DNA of 64,000 bases from positions 5,167,001 through 5,231,000 of the forward strand of contig JAPFBL010000049.1 of assembly GCA_026182355.1 (NCBI GenBank), read 5' to 3'. Positions 22,432-31,760 of the stretch are shown here, one piece after another. Both the position numbers and the translations under genes were made by a program. Every line of letters begins with the position of its first letter. Position 1 is the first letter of the stretch. The notes under the pieces are model-generated. The model was not told the origin of the DNA, did no database searches, and was given only the letters and a program-made list of their open reading frames with translations. This DNA is from Hermatobates lingyangjiaoensis. Lineage: Eukaryota; Arthropoda; Insecta; Hemiptera; Hermatobatidae.

Positions 22432-25400
22432 AGGTTAGGCGAGAGGTATATAGGCGAGCAACAGAGGAATAGCATAAGAGGTAAGCTCCCTATATTTTTT
22501 TTTCCCAAATGGAAGACTAAGTGTTTGGTAGATACAGGGTCAGATAGCACAATTATGGACAATGAAGTGGCAAAAAGGATGGACAATTATTCAGGGCTGA
22601 CACCGTGCAACTGCACCTTGGTCACCATGGCAGGAAGGAAGAGCCTGGTAGGCGAATTACAGGTAGAGATGGGAGAATTAATAGGAGAGACCTTGGAGAT
22701 GAAAGTGCATGTGACCCACTTAGAGACCCAGAAATATGGAGTTATTCTAGGGTGCGACTTTTTGGAGAGAATCAATGCAAAACCTGAGTGTAAAAGAGGG
22801 AAGTGGGACATTAAACTAGGAAAAAGGAAATACTTCGTGGAAGGGAGAGTTAAACCAGGGAAGAGAATAACGGTAAACTGTGGAAAAGTGATACCAGGAG
22901 AACATCAGGTGAGTGAATTAATGAAAGAATTTGAAAAAGTATTCTATAGTGAAGGACAGAGGTTATCAGCTACAGGTAGGGTCAAACACCAAATAGAACT
23001 CCCTGAAGGTACAGTTGTTTACGTGAAACCTAGAAGGTACCCACACCAATTGAAAAAGATAATGCAGGAGCAAATAAAGGAAATGCTGGACCAGGGCATA
23101 ATACAGAGGTCTAAGTCGCAATTTTCGAGCCCTATTTGGCTGGTCCCGAAAAAGGTCGAGGAGGGTAAACCCCCTAAATACCGGTTGGTAGTAGATTTTA
23201 GAGAGTTAAATAAGTACACTAAGCTTGAAAGATACCCTCTGCCAAGGATAGAAGACATACTCGACCATATGGCAGGAGCAACTGTATTCAGTACCTTCGA
23301 CCTCAAGGCCGGGTATCACCAGATTAGGATGCACCCGAGAGATGTCGAGAAGACGGCCTTTACGTTCGATAGAGGCCACTTCGAATTTTTGAGGATGCCC
23401 TTTGGCCTAAAGAATGCGCCTTCCACGTTCCAACGCCTCATGGATGAACTGCTTGAAGGACTGGGAGAAGACTTTACGCAAATCTACATGGATGACATCA
23501 TAGTGTTCAGTAAGTCAATAGAAGAGCATAAGGAACATGTTACAAGGGTGCTGAAAAGAATAAGGGACTTTGGCTTAAAGGTAGCGATGGATAAAACCCG
23601 TTATATCAAAAAGAGGTTAGATTTATGGGGCACCTTATCTCAGGTGAAGGAGTAAGACCCGACCCTAAGAAGGTTGAAGCAATAGATCGATTACCCTATC
23701 CAAAGGGACCCAAAGACATCAGGGCTTTTCTAGGTATGATAGGTTTCTATAGAAGGTACGTAAAGGACTTTGCAGCAATCACGAACCCCTTGACAGGACA
23801 GTTTAAAGAAAGGAAAGAAGTTTATACAAACAGAAGATCTAAGAGAAGCAGTGGAGCAGTGTAAGAAGGCGTTGCGGGGCCCGCTGTTGCTCCAATTTCC
23901 TGACCTAAACAAACCATTCATTGTAATGACAGATGCCAGTCAAGAAGCTATCGGGGGAGTCTTGATGCAGGAAACTATCCAGGGAGAGCGACCAATAGCC
24001 TACGCCAGCAGAAAATTATCACCAGCAGAAAAAAGGTATAGCACAATAGAAAGGGAAATGTTAGGCATAGTGTGGACTGTAGAACATTTCCGACCCTACC
24101 TTTTTGCGGCTGAGTTCACTATTAGAACAGATCATAGGCCCCTAATGTGGATCGGGAATTTAAAGGAGACGTCAGCCCGGATAGCAAAGTGGAAAGAAAG
24201 GATAGCTGCATACAACTTCAGGGTCCAGCACGTAAAGGGCGTTGATAATCAAGTAGCCGACTGTTTGTCCAGAAACGTCAACGTCATTACGAGAAGTAGT
24301 ACGAGAGAGCCAAGTACCTCCAGGGACGTGCGAGAGTTCTTCGCCAACTGGACACCAGACGCAGATGAAGACCAAGAACAACGAAATGGACCGGAAGCTG
24401 AGATTAGTCAGGATATAATAAACAACAAGAGAAATCAAATAATTATAAAAGACGACACAGAAGAAATAATAAACACCCAATTGCACAAATATGGCCACTT
24501 AAAAATAAATATTATTACAGGAGGAACGAAAGCGAACAACGAACAATTAAGTACAGTCATAAACCAACTAACAGTGCCAGGAAAGGTATACCATTTCTTT
24601 ATAGAATCTCAAGAACTTGAAAATAGACTACTACGACTAATTCAGGAAAGAGGGCTGAGACAAGGAGCTCATTTCATAATCTGTAAGAACCAGGTAGAAA
24701 CGGTAGAAGACGAAGAGCAGCAGAAAGAGGTCATCCTAAATTATCACAGGGGAAAAACCAACCATCGTGGTGTCACAGAGACCCTTAAACATCTACAGAG
24801 GTCGCATTACTGGCTCCAAATGGGCAAGAGGATAGCCCAAGTGATAAAGGACTGTGAAATATGCAAAAGGAGGAAGTATGAAAGAGTACCACTTGTACCT
24901 CCATTATTACAAAGTCAGACGCCCGAGGGACCCTTTGAGGAGCTAGAAATTGATATATTTACATACGACGGAAACAAATATTTAACAACAATAGATAGAC
25001 TAACGAAGTTAGCCTCAGCATAGCCACTAACAAGTAAATCAAGTGAAAGTACAGAAGAGGCATTGCTGTCGTATTTGGCCACGTTTGACTGCCCGAGAAC
25101 GATCTATATGGACAGAGGGCGAGAGTTCAACAACGTTAAAATAAAAACCCTGTTAAAAGAATTCAATATAAACCCCCATTGGTGTACACCGGGTCATCCA
25201 AGGTCCCACGGAGCAATAGAGAGACTACATAACACTCTAACGGAACACTTGCAGTTATTGGCTGATGCAAAAAACATAAAGGGTCATGTGGCAATGGCCA
25301 GAGCGGTCCTAGCATACAACAGTAGTATTCACTCGACCACAGAGGCAACACCATTTGAATTGCGGAAAAAGGAAGCGGATCCACAAAGGTTACATAATAG

Positions 25401-25686
25401 AGTCAAAGCAGCAAAAGAAAGATGGACCAAGCAATATAATCAAAGGAAAGCAGAAGAAGCAGTAGGGTTGATACAAGAAGGGGACTTCGTATATAAACTG
25501 AATAGGCAGAAGCGAAGGAAATCGGACCCGAGATACGTAGGGCCATACGAAGTACTCGCAACGTTACCACGGTACAGAGCACAGATATGGAGGATAGGAA
25601 CGGACACCCTGAAACAAGAAATAGTTCATTTTCAGGAACTGCGACGGGTGAGAAGGAAAATCCCACCAATGGTGCGAACGATATAG
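22432..25686 (+). pseudogene. pol: Gypsy Pol (protease, RT, RNase H, integrase), broken
   Basis: The frame directly follows the Gag stop with no frame change. Protease: CLVDTGSDSTIM (22522 on). RT: RLVVDFRELNKY, FSTFDLKAGYHQI, FLRMPFGLKNAPSTFQR and the catalytic YMDD (about 23490). RNase H: VMTDASQEAIGGVLM and YSTIEREMLGIVWTVEHFRP. Integrase: an HHCC finger (HRGKTNH...CEIC, about 24750-24865), then D in EIDIF, D in IYMDRGREFNN and E in HGAIERLHNTL. Breaks: the frame shifts at an A-run near 23608-23612, returns near 23810-23825, and meets an in-frame TAG at 25021-25023 between the first and second catalytic D. The C-terminal part stays open to the TAG at 25684-25686. Confidence 0.9.
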
Positions 25687-25933
25687 TGTAGTTATGTGTG
25701 TTTACCTTTGTTAATTTTGTTATTTTTGTTGTGTACAAATAATCATAGAAGTTCATCTTTTGTTATTTCTGTAATTTCTATAAACAATGTTAATTCAGTT
25801 ACTTGTGTGGACGTCATTTTATTTTTGAATGTTAAAACATTATATTCATTTCTTATGTTTAGAGTCAAGTTTTGTTTTGTTATTTTATGATATAACTCAG
25901 ACACTTGTACGGAGAGCATTGTTGATAAGGACT
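25687..25933 (+). other. non-coding Gypsy segment between pol and the polypurine tract
   Basis: T-rich sequence where envelope-bearing gypsy elements would have env. The only ORF (25696-25890) is low complexity and not env-like. Confidence 0.6.
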
Positions 25934-25943
25934 GGGAGGGGGC
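25934..25943 (+). other. polypurine tract
   Basis: GGGAGGGGGC directly abuts the 3' LTR and would prime plus-strand synthesis. Confidence 0.75.
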
Positions 25944-26120
25944 AGTAATGCCGGCCGCCCGCGAGAGACTAGAAGGTTGAAGTCCGTATCAACATTGCCT
26001 CTCCTATAAACAGAAGGAGCTGACTAATAAACGCCATTCTTGTCTTCAATCACGTGCGAGCTAGTTTATTTAAATTCCTTTTTTTTTAAAAACCTATTCA
26101 TTACCCGGACACGCGTAACT
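25944..26120 (+). repeat. Gypsy 3' LTR
   Basis: 177 bp, identical to the 5' LTR (20992-21168), ending GCGTAACT. It is followed by TATA and a TA tract, then further Penelope family A sequence. Confidence 0.9.
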
Positions 26121-26138
26121 TATATATATATATATATG

Positions 26139-26440
26139 ATAAACCGCAATATGATGAGAAAAAAAAAGACTAAGATCTTTCAACCGTAATAAGCTGTCTT
26201 CGTCAGAGTCAAAACCCAACTGACTTTGACTTTGACTCTGACAAAGACCGCTTGCGTGTTTATGTGAAATCTTGTTGTATATATAAATGTATATATATAG
26301 ATATATATAAAGATTTCACAATAAACATGTGAAACAACAATCAATGTTCAAACCACATTAAGAAATGGGAAACAAAGACTAAGATATTTTGACCGTAACA
26401 AGAGGTCTTCGTCAGAGTCAAAAAACCCCAATAATATGTA
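26139..26440 (-). repeat. Penelope family A terminal repeats, several damaged copies
   Basis: Two - strand hammerhead-like motifs lie here. One is at 26168-26210, with GACT/AGTC helix I kept and two changes in stem II. The other is at 26377-26419, where the GAAA box is altered. A truncated + strand copy lies at about 26236-26262. The common terminal block (GATCAAACCACAATAAGAAA type) is partly present. Confidence 0.5.
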
Positions 26441-26481
26441 TATTTGTATATTTGGCAAGTAACCTTTCTTTTAAACATGTT

Positions 26482-26713
26482 TTATTAAACGACCTTTGAA
26501 CTATGGTATGAATATATTTTATTGGCCATTTTTCTAGTTCTCACACTTGTTTTAAGTCTCTCAGGTACAAAGAACACTAGTTCTCCAAATGAACTAGTTC
26601 TCATTTAGAGAACTATTGTTTTTAGTTCCTGAGAGACTTAAAATAAGTGTGAGAATACTAGAAAGATGGTCAATAAAATATATTCATGCCTTACTTCAAA
26701 GGTCGTTTAATAA

Positions 26714-26766
<53 letters not shown>
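26482..26766. repeat. inverted Penelope 5'-end arms ending in a long (TA)n
   Basis: Arms at about 26482-26575 and 26625-26717 are imperfect inverted copies. The right arm translates as LKISVRILERWSIKYIHALL, then QRSFNKT, and runs into a (TA)n tract of about 50 bp (26717-26766). 'FNKT' matches the point where other PLE 5' fragments break. Confidence 0.5.
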
Positions 26767-26768
<2 letters not shown>

Positions 26769-27124
26769 GTTATTGCTGCTTACGTAAGAAGGGCTCTTAT
26801 ACATTTTCCTGGATGGGCAGACGTCCACTCAGAGTTAGAGAGTCACCCAGGTCCTTGTGAACAAATGATCTCTAAGAATGAGGTGAAGAAGACCACAACC
26901 AATCCTTCGATAGAGAGTATGGTCCCACTGAAGAGAGAAGTTTACCTAGAAAAAGAGGTTTTACTTGGTTTACAGAGCCTTTATAAACAGCCAATATAAG
27001 CAGTTAATTAATTTTTTTTCGTTATTCTTGTTATTGCATTTACTTTATAATCCAGAAGATGGCTAGTGAGGTTGAAAGCTTAATTTAGATTAGTAAATGT
27101 GTTTTTAGATTTTAATGTGTTAAA

Positions 27125-27167
27125 TATTCCCTGGGTGTTTATACTCTGTATAAACCTCCCAGGAATA
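27125..27167. repeat. 43-base near-perfect hairpin
   Basis: TATTCCCTGGGTGTTTATAC (27125-27144) and GTATAAACCTCCCAGGAATA (27148-27167) pair with two small offsets around a three-base loop. It lies 16 bp before the candidate LTR at 27184. Confidence 0.6.
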
Positions 27168-27183
27168 CCCTGTCAGTTAACAG

Positions 27184-27582
27184 TGTGTAACGAATTCCTG
27201 GAGTGGTGATGCCAAGCTGTTTTGGGATAGTTTGTCTACTTGTTGAGGGCTGGCAACAGGTGGGTGGAATAAAAACAAAGAGGTGGTCTCCATGGTAACA
27301 AGTGGTAAACAGTAGAGAAAAGAGAGGAATATAAGATAGAGACTTATAGAGTTTTGGTGGTGTATTTGTGATGAATTTGGCCCTAATAGTTTTGGAACTG
27401 GTTGTGAAGGAGTCGTCCCTTCTTGCAGGTGGATATTACTGTATCAATACACGACCTTCATATTCTTGTTTTGTCTGTTTAAAAAATTGTAAGTAGGATA
27501 TACTTATAAGTGTAAAAGAACTCGGCTATAACAATCGTGGCGTTGTGCCAAAACTTACAATTGCCCAATATATTGTTACACA
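27184..27582 (+). repeat. candidate solo LTR or other element with TGTGTAAC...GTTACACA ends
   Basis: The 399-bp unit has perfect 8-bp inverted ends of TG...CA type and an internal AATATAAGATAGAG box. No coding region, primer site or clear target duplication (AACAG versus GTGCA) is seen. An old solo LTR is likeliest; a non-autonomous DNA element is the alternative. Confidence 0.4.
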
Positions 27583-28102
27583 GTGCAACATTGTAAAGTG
27601 TTTAGGAAAAAAGAATACTAACTTAAAAGGATTGTCAATGGTCGCTCTTTCAATGAAATGTCAATGATTGTCAGATCGCACTGGTTTTTAATAATATTTT
27701 TATTGAAGAAGATTTGCTGCTTATTTATACTTATATAAGAACACATTTGGTAACGAAATTGGTAAAGAAATAAATCAATTTAATATTGCTTTGATATGTA
27801 CTAAACGTTTTTTATTTTTTTTGTATATATGAGTGTCGTATATTGTTTTCAACAGTTTTCGATCTCTGGTTTATATGTAGGATAATTCTGTTTATTATTT
27901 TTCCAAGAATTATTTCAATTTTGAATTATGTTTTTCGTTTTGGCCTTTTATAAGATTATTAAACTCGGCATTTTATTACTGCTAGTTTTTTTTTTATAAA
28001 ATACCTTTTCTCTCCGTTTATCTGAAATCATAAAAAGCCAAAACTCTGAGTGAGTGTTTGTTTTTTCCTGTGTGCTGTATTCTGTTATAAGGTTGCTGTA
28101 CT

Positions 28103-28137
<35 letters not shown>

Positions 28138-28183
28138 CACTTTAACACATAGAAAAGAACACAGAATGACACTACAGAACTCA

Positions 28184-28217
28184 CTTCGATATTTCGACAT
28201 CCGTCGTCATCGGGAAG
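28184..28217 (-). ncRNA. hammerhead-like ribozyme, family D
   Basis: On the - strand: helix I CTTC, core CCGATGA (one change from CTGATGA), stem GAC/GTC with GGAT loop, GAAA, palindromic ATAT (A-TA-T), cleavage base C, helix I GAAG. Relatives with other defects are at 32537-32565 (+) and about 61862-61900 (-). The flanking sequence (AGAACAC...GAA..AC) is shared. Confidence 0.5.
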
Positions 28218-28317
28218 AAGTGCGAAGTACTCGCGTTGAGAAGCAAACTGCTACTAATATATATATATATATATATATATCTCAATGATCAAACCACAAT
28301 AAGAAATGGGAAAACAA

Positions 28318-28428
28318 GACTAAGATCTTTCAACCGTAACAAGCGGTCTTCGTCAGAGTCAAAAACCCAACTGAGTTGGGTTTTTGACTCTGACGAAGAC
28401 CGCTTGTTACGGTTGAAAGATCTTAGTC
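28318..28428. ncRNA. head-to-head pair of perfect hammerhead-like motifs
   Basis: A - strand copy (28318-28360) and a + strand copy (28386-28428) of PLE family A face each other as parts of a palindrome of more than 150 bp. In the + copy, GACT (28386-28389) pairs with AGTC (28425-28428); the core is CTGACGA (28390-28396), stem II ACCG/CGGT, GAAA 28415-28418, then GATC, T, T. Confidence 0.6.
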
Positions 28429-28515
28429 TTGTTTTCCCATTTCTTATTGTGGTTTGATCATTGATTGTTGTTTCACGTGTTTATGTGAAATTTTATATAT
28501 ATATATATATATATA

Positions 28516-28678
28516 CAGGTTTGATTAAATAATACGCCATATTTACGGTTGATTAGTTTCCTTGTGTATTTCTCAAGGGATCTGAATAATCTTCTTGTAC
28601 AAACATCTAAATTGAATAGAACTAAATTGAAAGGAAACTAATCAACCGTAAATATGGCGTATTATTTAATCAAACCTG
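28516..28678. repeat. perfect 48-bp inverted repeat of a Penelope 5' end
   Basis: Arms 28516-28563 and 28631-28678 match 48 of 48 in inverted orientation, with a 67-bp spacer. The right arm and what follows read KETNQP-type, then YGVLFNQTCI and, after a frame slip, LLPKYTN, the PLE ORF start pattern, running into TA repeats. Confidence 0.7.
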
Positions 28679-29070
28679 TATAAATGAAGGACTGCTTCCT
28701 AAATATACTAATATATATATATATAAAGGACCAAATATGTATATTTATGAAGGACCAAATTTGAATATTCAAAATAGTGATTTTTGTGTCATTCCTAGCC
28801 TAAAACCAATAAAAAATAGATTTAGAATTGTTAAGGGAGTGGAAGTTAGCGGGTAGTTTGAGTTGATTCTCTATGGCTGGGTCAAATTTTATGACACGGA
28901 CTATACATTCGCTAACGGCCAGTCCTTTCCCACTCACACCACCTCTCTCTCCCCCCCCCCCCGCCCTTCCATCCATCCATACCTTCAGTTGTCAATGGAA
29001 CTTAGACCTATTAGTATTTGTAACTTTCTTTGAATAGTTTATTTATTTAGTTGATGTTTATTTATGTATT

Positions 29071-29108
29071 AAACCTGATGATGACATATGAATGTTGAAA
29101 GCTCGTTT
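29071..29108 (+). ncRNA. hammerhead-like ribozyme, family F, consensus core
   Basis: Helix I AAAC (29071-29074) pairs with GTTT (29105-29108). The core is exactly CTGATGA (29075-29081). Stem II is ACAT/ATGT with a possible G-U and one extra U. GAAA (29097-29100) is followed by GC-T and cleavage base C. Stem III AGCT is self-complementary. It lies 68 bp before a PLE ORF start (29176), as expected for a PLE terminal repeat. Confidence 0.65.
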
Positions 29109-29175
29109 ATTAGTGTAAAGTGATTATAGATTTAGATCATGTTTTTAAATTTCTTTCTTAATTTGACCCTTTTAC

Positions 29176-29388
29176 TTGGAAATGTCATTGGCGAACCTGA
29201 TTTATAGTTTACCTACTACAATAAGGAGAATAGCCAGGAGGTTAGAATCAGTTAACAAAAAGGTCGTGAATGCTGAAACTGCGATCATTTTCAATAAAAC
29301 ATGCTTGAGAGAAGATCTGCTGCCAATATATACCAATATATATAAATATATACATATATTTCATATTGGGTTTTTCAAGTTAAACTAG
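29176..29388 (+). pseudogene. Penelope ORF N-terminal fragment
   Basis: MSLANLIYSLPTTIRRIARR, then VNKKVVNAETAIIFNKTCL and REDLLPIYTNIYKYI. This is the fullest copy of the PLE 5' coding pattern in the window and shows that the YTNIYKYI codons are themselves TA-rich. The frame ends about 20 codons later in unrelated sequence, so the rest of the element is missing. The encoded start may be ATG at 29182. Confidence 0.55.
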
Positions 29389-29465
29389 TTTAACTTGAAG
29401 TGCTTGCAAGTTAAGCACTATACTTTCGCCAAAATTGCTTGGATTAGATCATAAACAAAAAAAAT

Positions 29466-30457
29466 CTGGAGTGGCCTACACTCAACTTTACTATAAGTAA
29501 CCATAATATCATACATCTTAGCTATATAATACATAATTTTCCATTTAAGTATCATATAAATGTCTAAATGGAAGATGTTTATTTCTGTCTTTCATTCCTG
29601 TAGGTAGTTCAGATAGTGATTGATTCACTTATCAATATATGTGCTTACTTTTGTATATCACACCACTGATGCCTGTAATATCATTAGCGTCACTACAGCA
29701 GTAATAACATTTGTGAAAAGCGAAAAGGTAGATTTCGTTACGAAATAATCTCTTACATGAGATCATGATTTTGATCCAGTAGCCAGTGGATGTCTTACAT
29801 ACTTTACCTGACCTCCTTCTACATTGAATATTTAAAACAAATTTTCCCATTTACAACAAAAAAATACTCCTATTTTCTCGGCAAAACATCGAAAAAATCA
29901 AATGAAATATATTGTTTTAAGATCATTTTTAATTTAAGATGTAGGATAATTACATTTATTTTTCTTCAAAGAATGTTTTCCATTTTGAATTATGTTTTAC
30001 ATTTTTGGTGCTTTATAGAATTATTATACTGGGAATTTTATGGCTTCCTAGTATTTAATAAAATTACTTTTCTTTCCCTTTGTCAAAAATCATTTACTCT
30101 GAGCAAGTATTATCATTTTTCGTGCTTCGTGCGTGCTGCATTCTGTTATAATGTTGCTGTGAATGTATATTGAGAAAAAATATATTAGTAATTAGCCAGT
30201 TTTACATCCTCAAATCAAAGTCAAAGCCGGCTATTCAGTATAATTTAAAACTTTTATAGTTTGGAGCTTTTAATTTGTGAAAATAATAGATATGAACTAT
30301 TAGACTAGAATAGTGAAAAAACTTTATATTTGTCAACAAACATAACTCCTCTTTCTTGAGGAAAGAGTCCATTCCTCACACTTCAATATTACCGAAAGAT
30401 ATTATGATTCATAAACACAAATAATTATTTATCTGATATTAAGTTTTGTTCAACGTG

Positions 30458-30510
<53 letters not shown>

Positions 30511-31452
30511 TAGAGTATTTTGTGAGAAAAATTCATCATACCATGACAGACAAAGGAAATTTATGTTTATTGCCGGTGATTTTTTACATATGAAAATATT
30601 ATCCCTCCTATATCTCATATAAGTCAATAAATTATTTAAATTTTTCCATTATAAACATACATTTTATTTCAGTGGATTGACTAAAAAAATTTCTAAGTGA
30701 ACGTAAACAATGTAAAAAAATATTAAAAATTCGACACGTATAGCAGGTGATCCCTTAGTCTAGAATAAACAAACAGTTTTTATAGCTTTATTGCTGTTTG
30801 TCGTGATTGAAATTTCATGAAGTTTTTTTTTGTGAATTGTTCATTTCTTGCTAAATTTTTGGTCAAATTTTCATGGTTTTTTTTTAATGAGCCGTTAAGT
30901 GTCAAAAAAACATTTTATGAAAATAGAAACTGTACTGTAACACCCCTTTGGCAAATCAATTTCGAAAAAAATGATCTCATCTCATCCTCCACACAATGTT
31001 CTATTTTGGGTATAGTTTCATTTTGATCCGTCAAATGATATAGCTTGTATCGCTCTCACAAGCTTTGAGATTGGATTAGAAGTCAAAATTTTTACATTTT
31101 ATTTAAAAAAACATTTCCAGTTGTTTTAAAAATTTGAATATATTTTTCGTTTATTGCATTTGTAACCTCAAAGGTAATGCCAAAATGTCAAAACTCTAGA
31201 GTTAGTAGTTTAGGAGAAAAACAGGTTTTTGGCACAGTAGCATGGTAACAAGCAATGCTAACATACTCACCCACCTACCCACGCACACGCCCACCCACCC
31301 ACACACACAGACACACACACACACACACACACAGACACCATGGAAAAAACTTCATAAAACGACTTTTGGGACCTCAAAGCATGTAATTCCGTCAAAATCT
31401 CGAGATCGAATTTTTTCACGATCACTATACTTTACTTATAGTAAAGTATAAA
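29466..31452 (+). mobile_element. about 2-kb element with TIR around ACTTTACTATAAGTAA (family X)
   Basis: The left end (CTCAACTTTACTATAAGTAA, near 29478-29508) and the right end (ACTTTACTTATAGTAAAGT, near 31424-31448) are inverted copies. Other copies match long internal stretches: 27840-28090 (part), 43320-44005 (3' half), 47765-49232 and 51228-51346. No transposase is recognisable; a (CA)n tract lies at 31288-31334. It is probably a non-autonomous DNA transposon of unassigned superfamily. Confidence 0.5.
30461..30506. repeat. (TA)n microsatellite
   Basis: About 46 bp of alternating TA inside family X. Unlike most (TA)n tracts here, no Penelope sequence is evident next to it. Confidence 0.8.
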
Positions 31453-31589
31453 TAGATGTTTGATATTTTTTTTCTGTAATTTATAGAATAATAGTTTGTA
31501 ATGAGTTTTACCAAACAATGAAGTATGAAAACAATATTTTATAGAAAGGATAAAATGGAATGAAGGGCAACAACGTGAAGATTTAGTTG

Positions 31590-31760
31590 ATCAAACTCAA
31601 AGTGCAAATCTAGTTAACCAAATTGTGTTCAGTAGTGAAGCGACTTTCCACATATTTGGAGAGGTCAATGGACATAATTATCGAGTAAAGAAAAACCAAA
31701 ATCACTTGAATTTCTTCCATGTAAATGAGTTACACCAAAAGTCTTTGAAATGCCAATGGT
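31590..31760 (+). pseudogene. Tc/mariner-type transposase fragment
   Basis: The reading NQIVFSSEATFHIFGEVNGH, then NYRVKKNQN matches the widespread insect transposase segment 'I.FSDEATFH..G.VNRHN.R.W'. The second catalytic Asp of the family corresponds to a Ser here (SSEATF), so the copy is inactive as well as truncated. Confidence 0.55.

Larger units (their letters stand above)
20992..26120 (+). mobile_element. Ty3/Gypsy LTR retrotransposon, nearly complete
   Basis: The 5129-bp element has identical 177-bp LTRs, a primer binding site, gag, pol (protease, RT, RNase H, integrase) and a polypurine tract. No envelope gene is present between pol and the 3' LTR (25687-25943 has only a short low-complexity ORF). 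It is far richer in G+C than its surroundings. Identical LTRs point to a very recent insertion. Pol has a pair of frameshifts and one in-frame stop, so this copy would not make a complete Pol as written. Confidence 0.9.

Noticed and set aside
25696..25890. A remnant env gene in the Gypsy element
   Set aside because: The frame is short, Leu/Phe/Val-rich and lacks any envelope feature; the whole pol-to-LTR gap is only 257 bp.
26616..26999. 127-codon ORF including a run of YI repeats
   Set aside because: It is a Penelope 5' fragment read through a (TA)n tract into unrelated sequence.
29790..30173. 127-codon ORF in family X
   Set aside because: Phe/Tyr/Ile-rich reading of AT-rich sequence; the same region in other copies is not open.
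31242..31451. ORF with HTHT repeats
   Set aside because: Translation of a (CA)n microsatellite.
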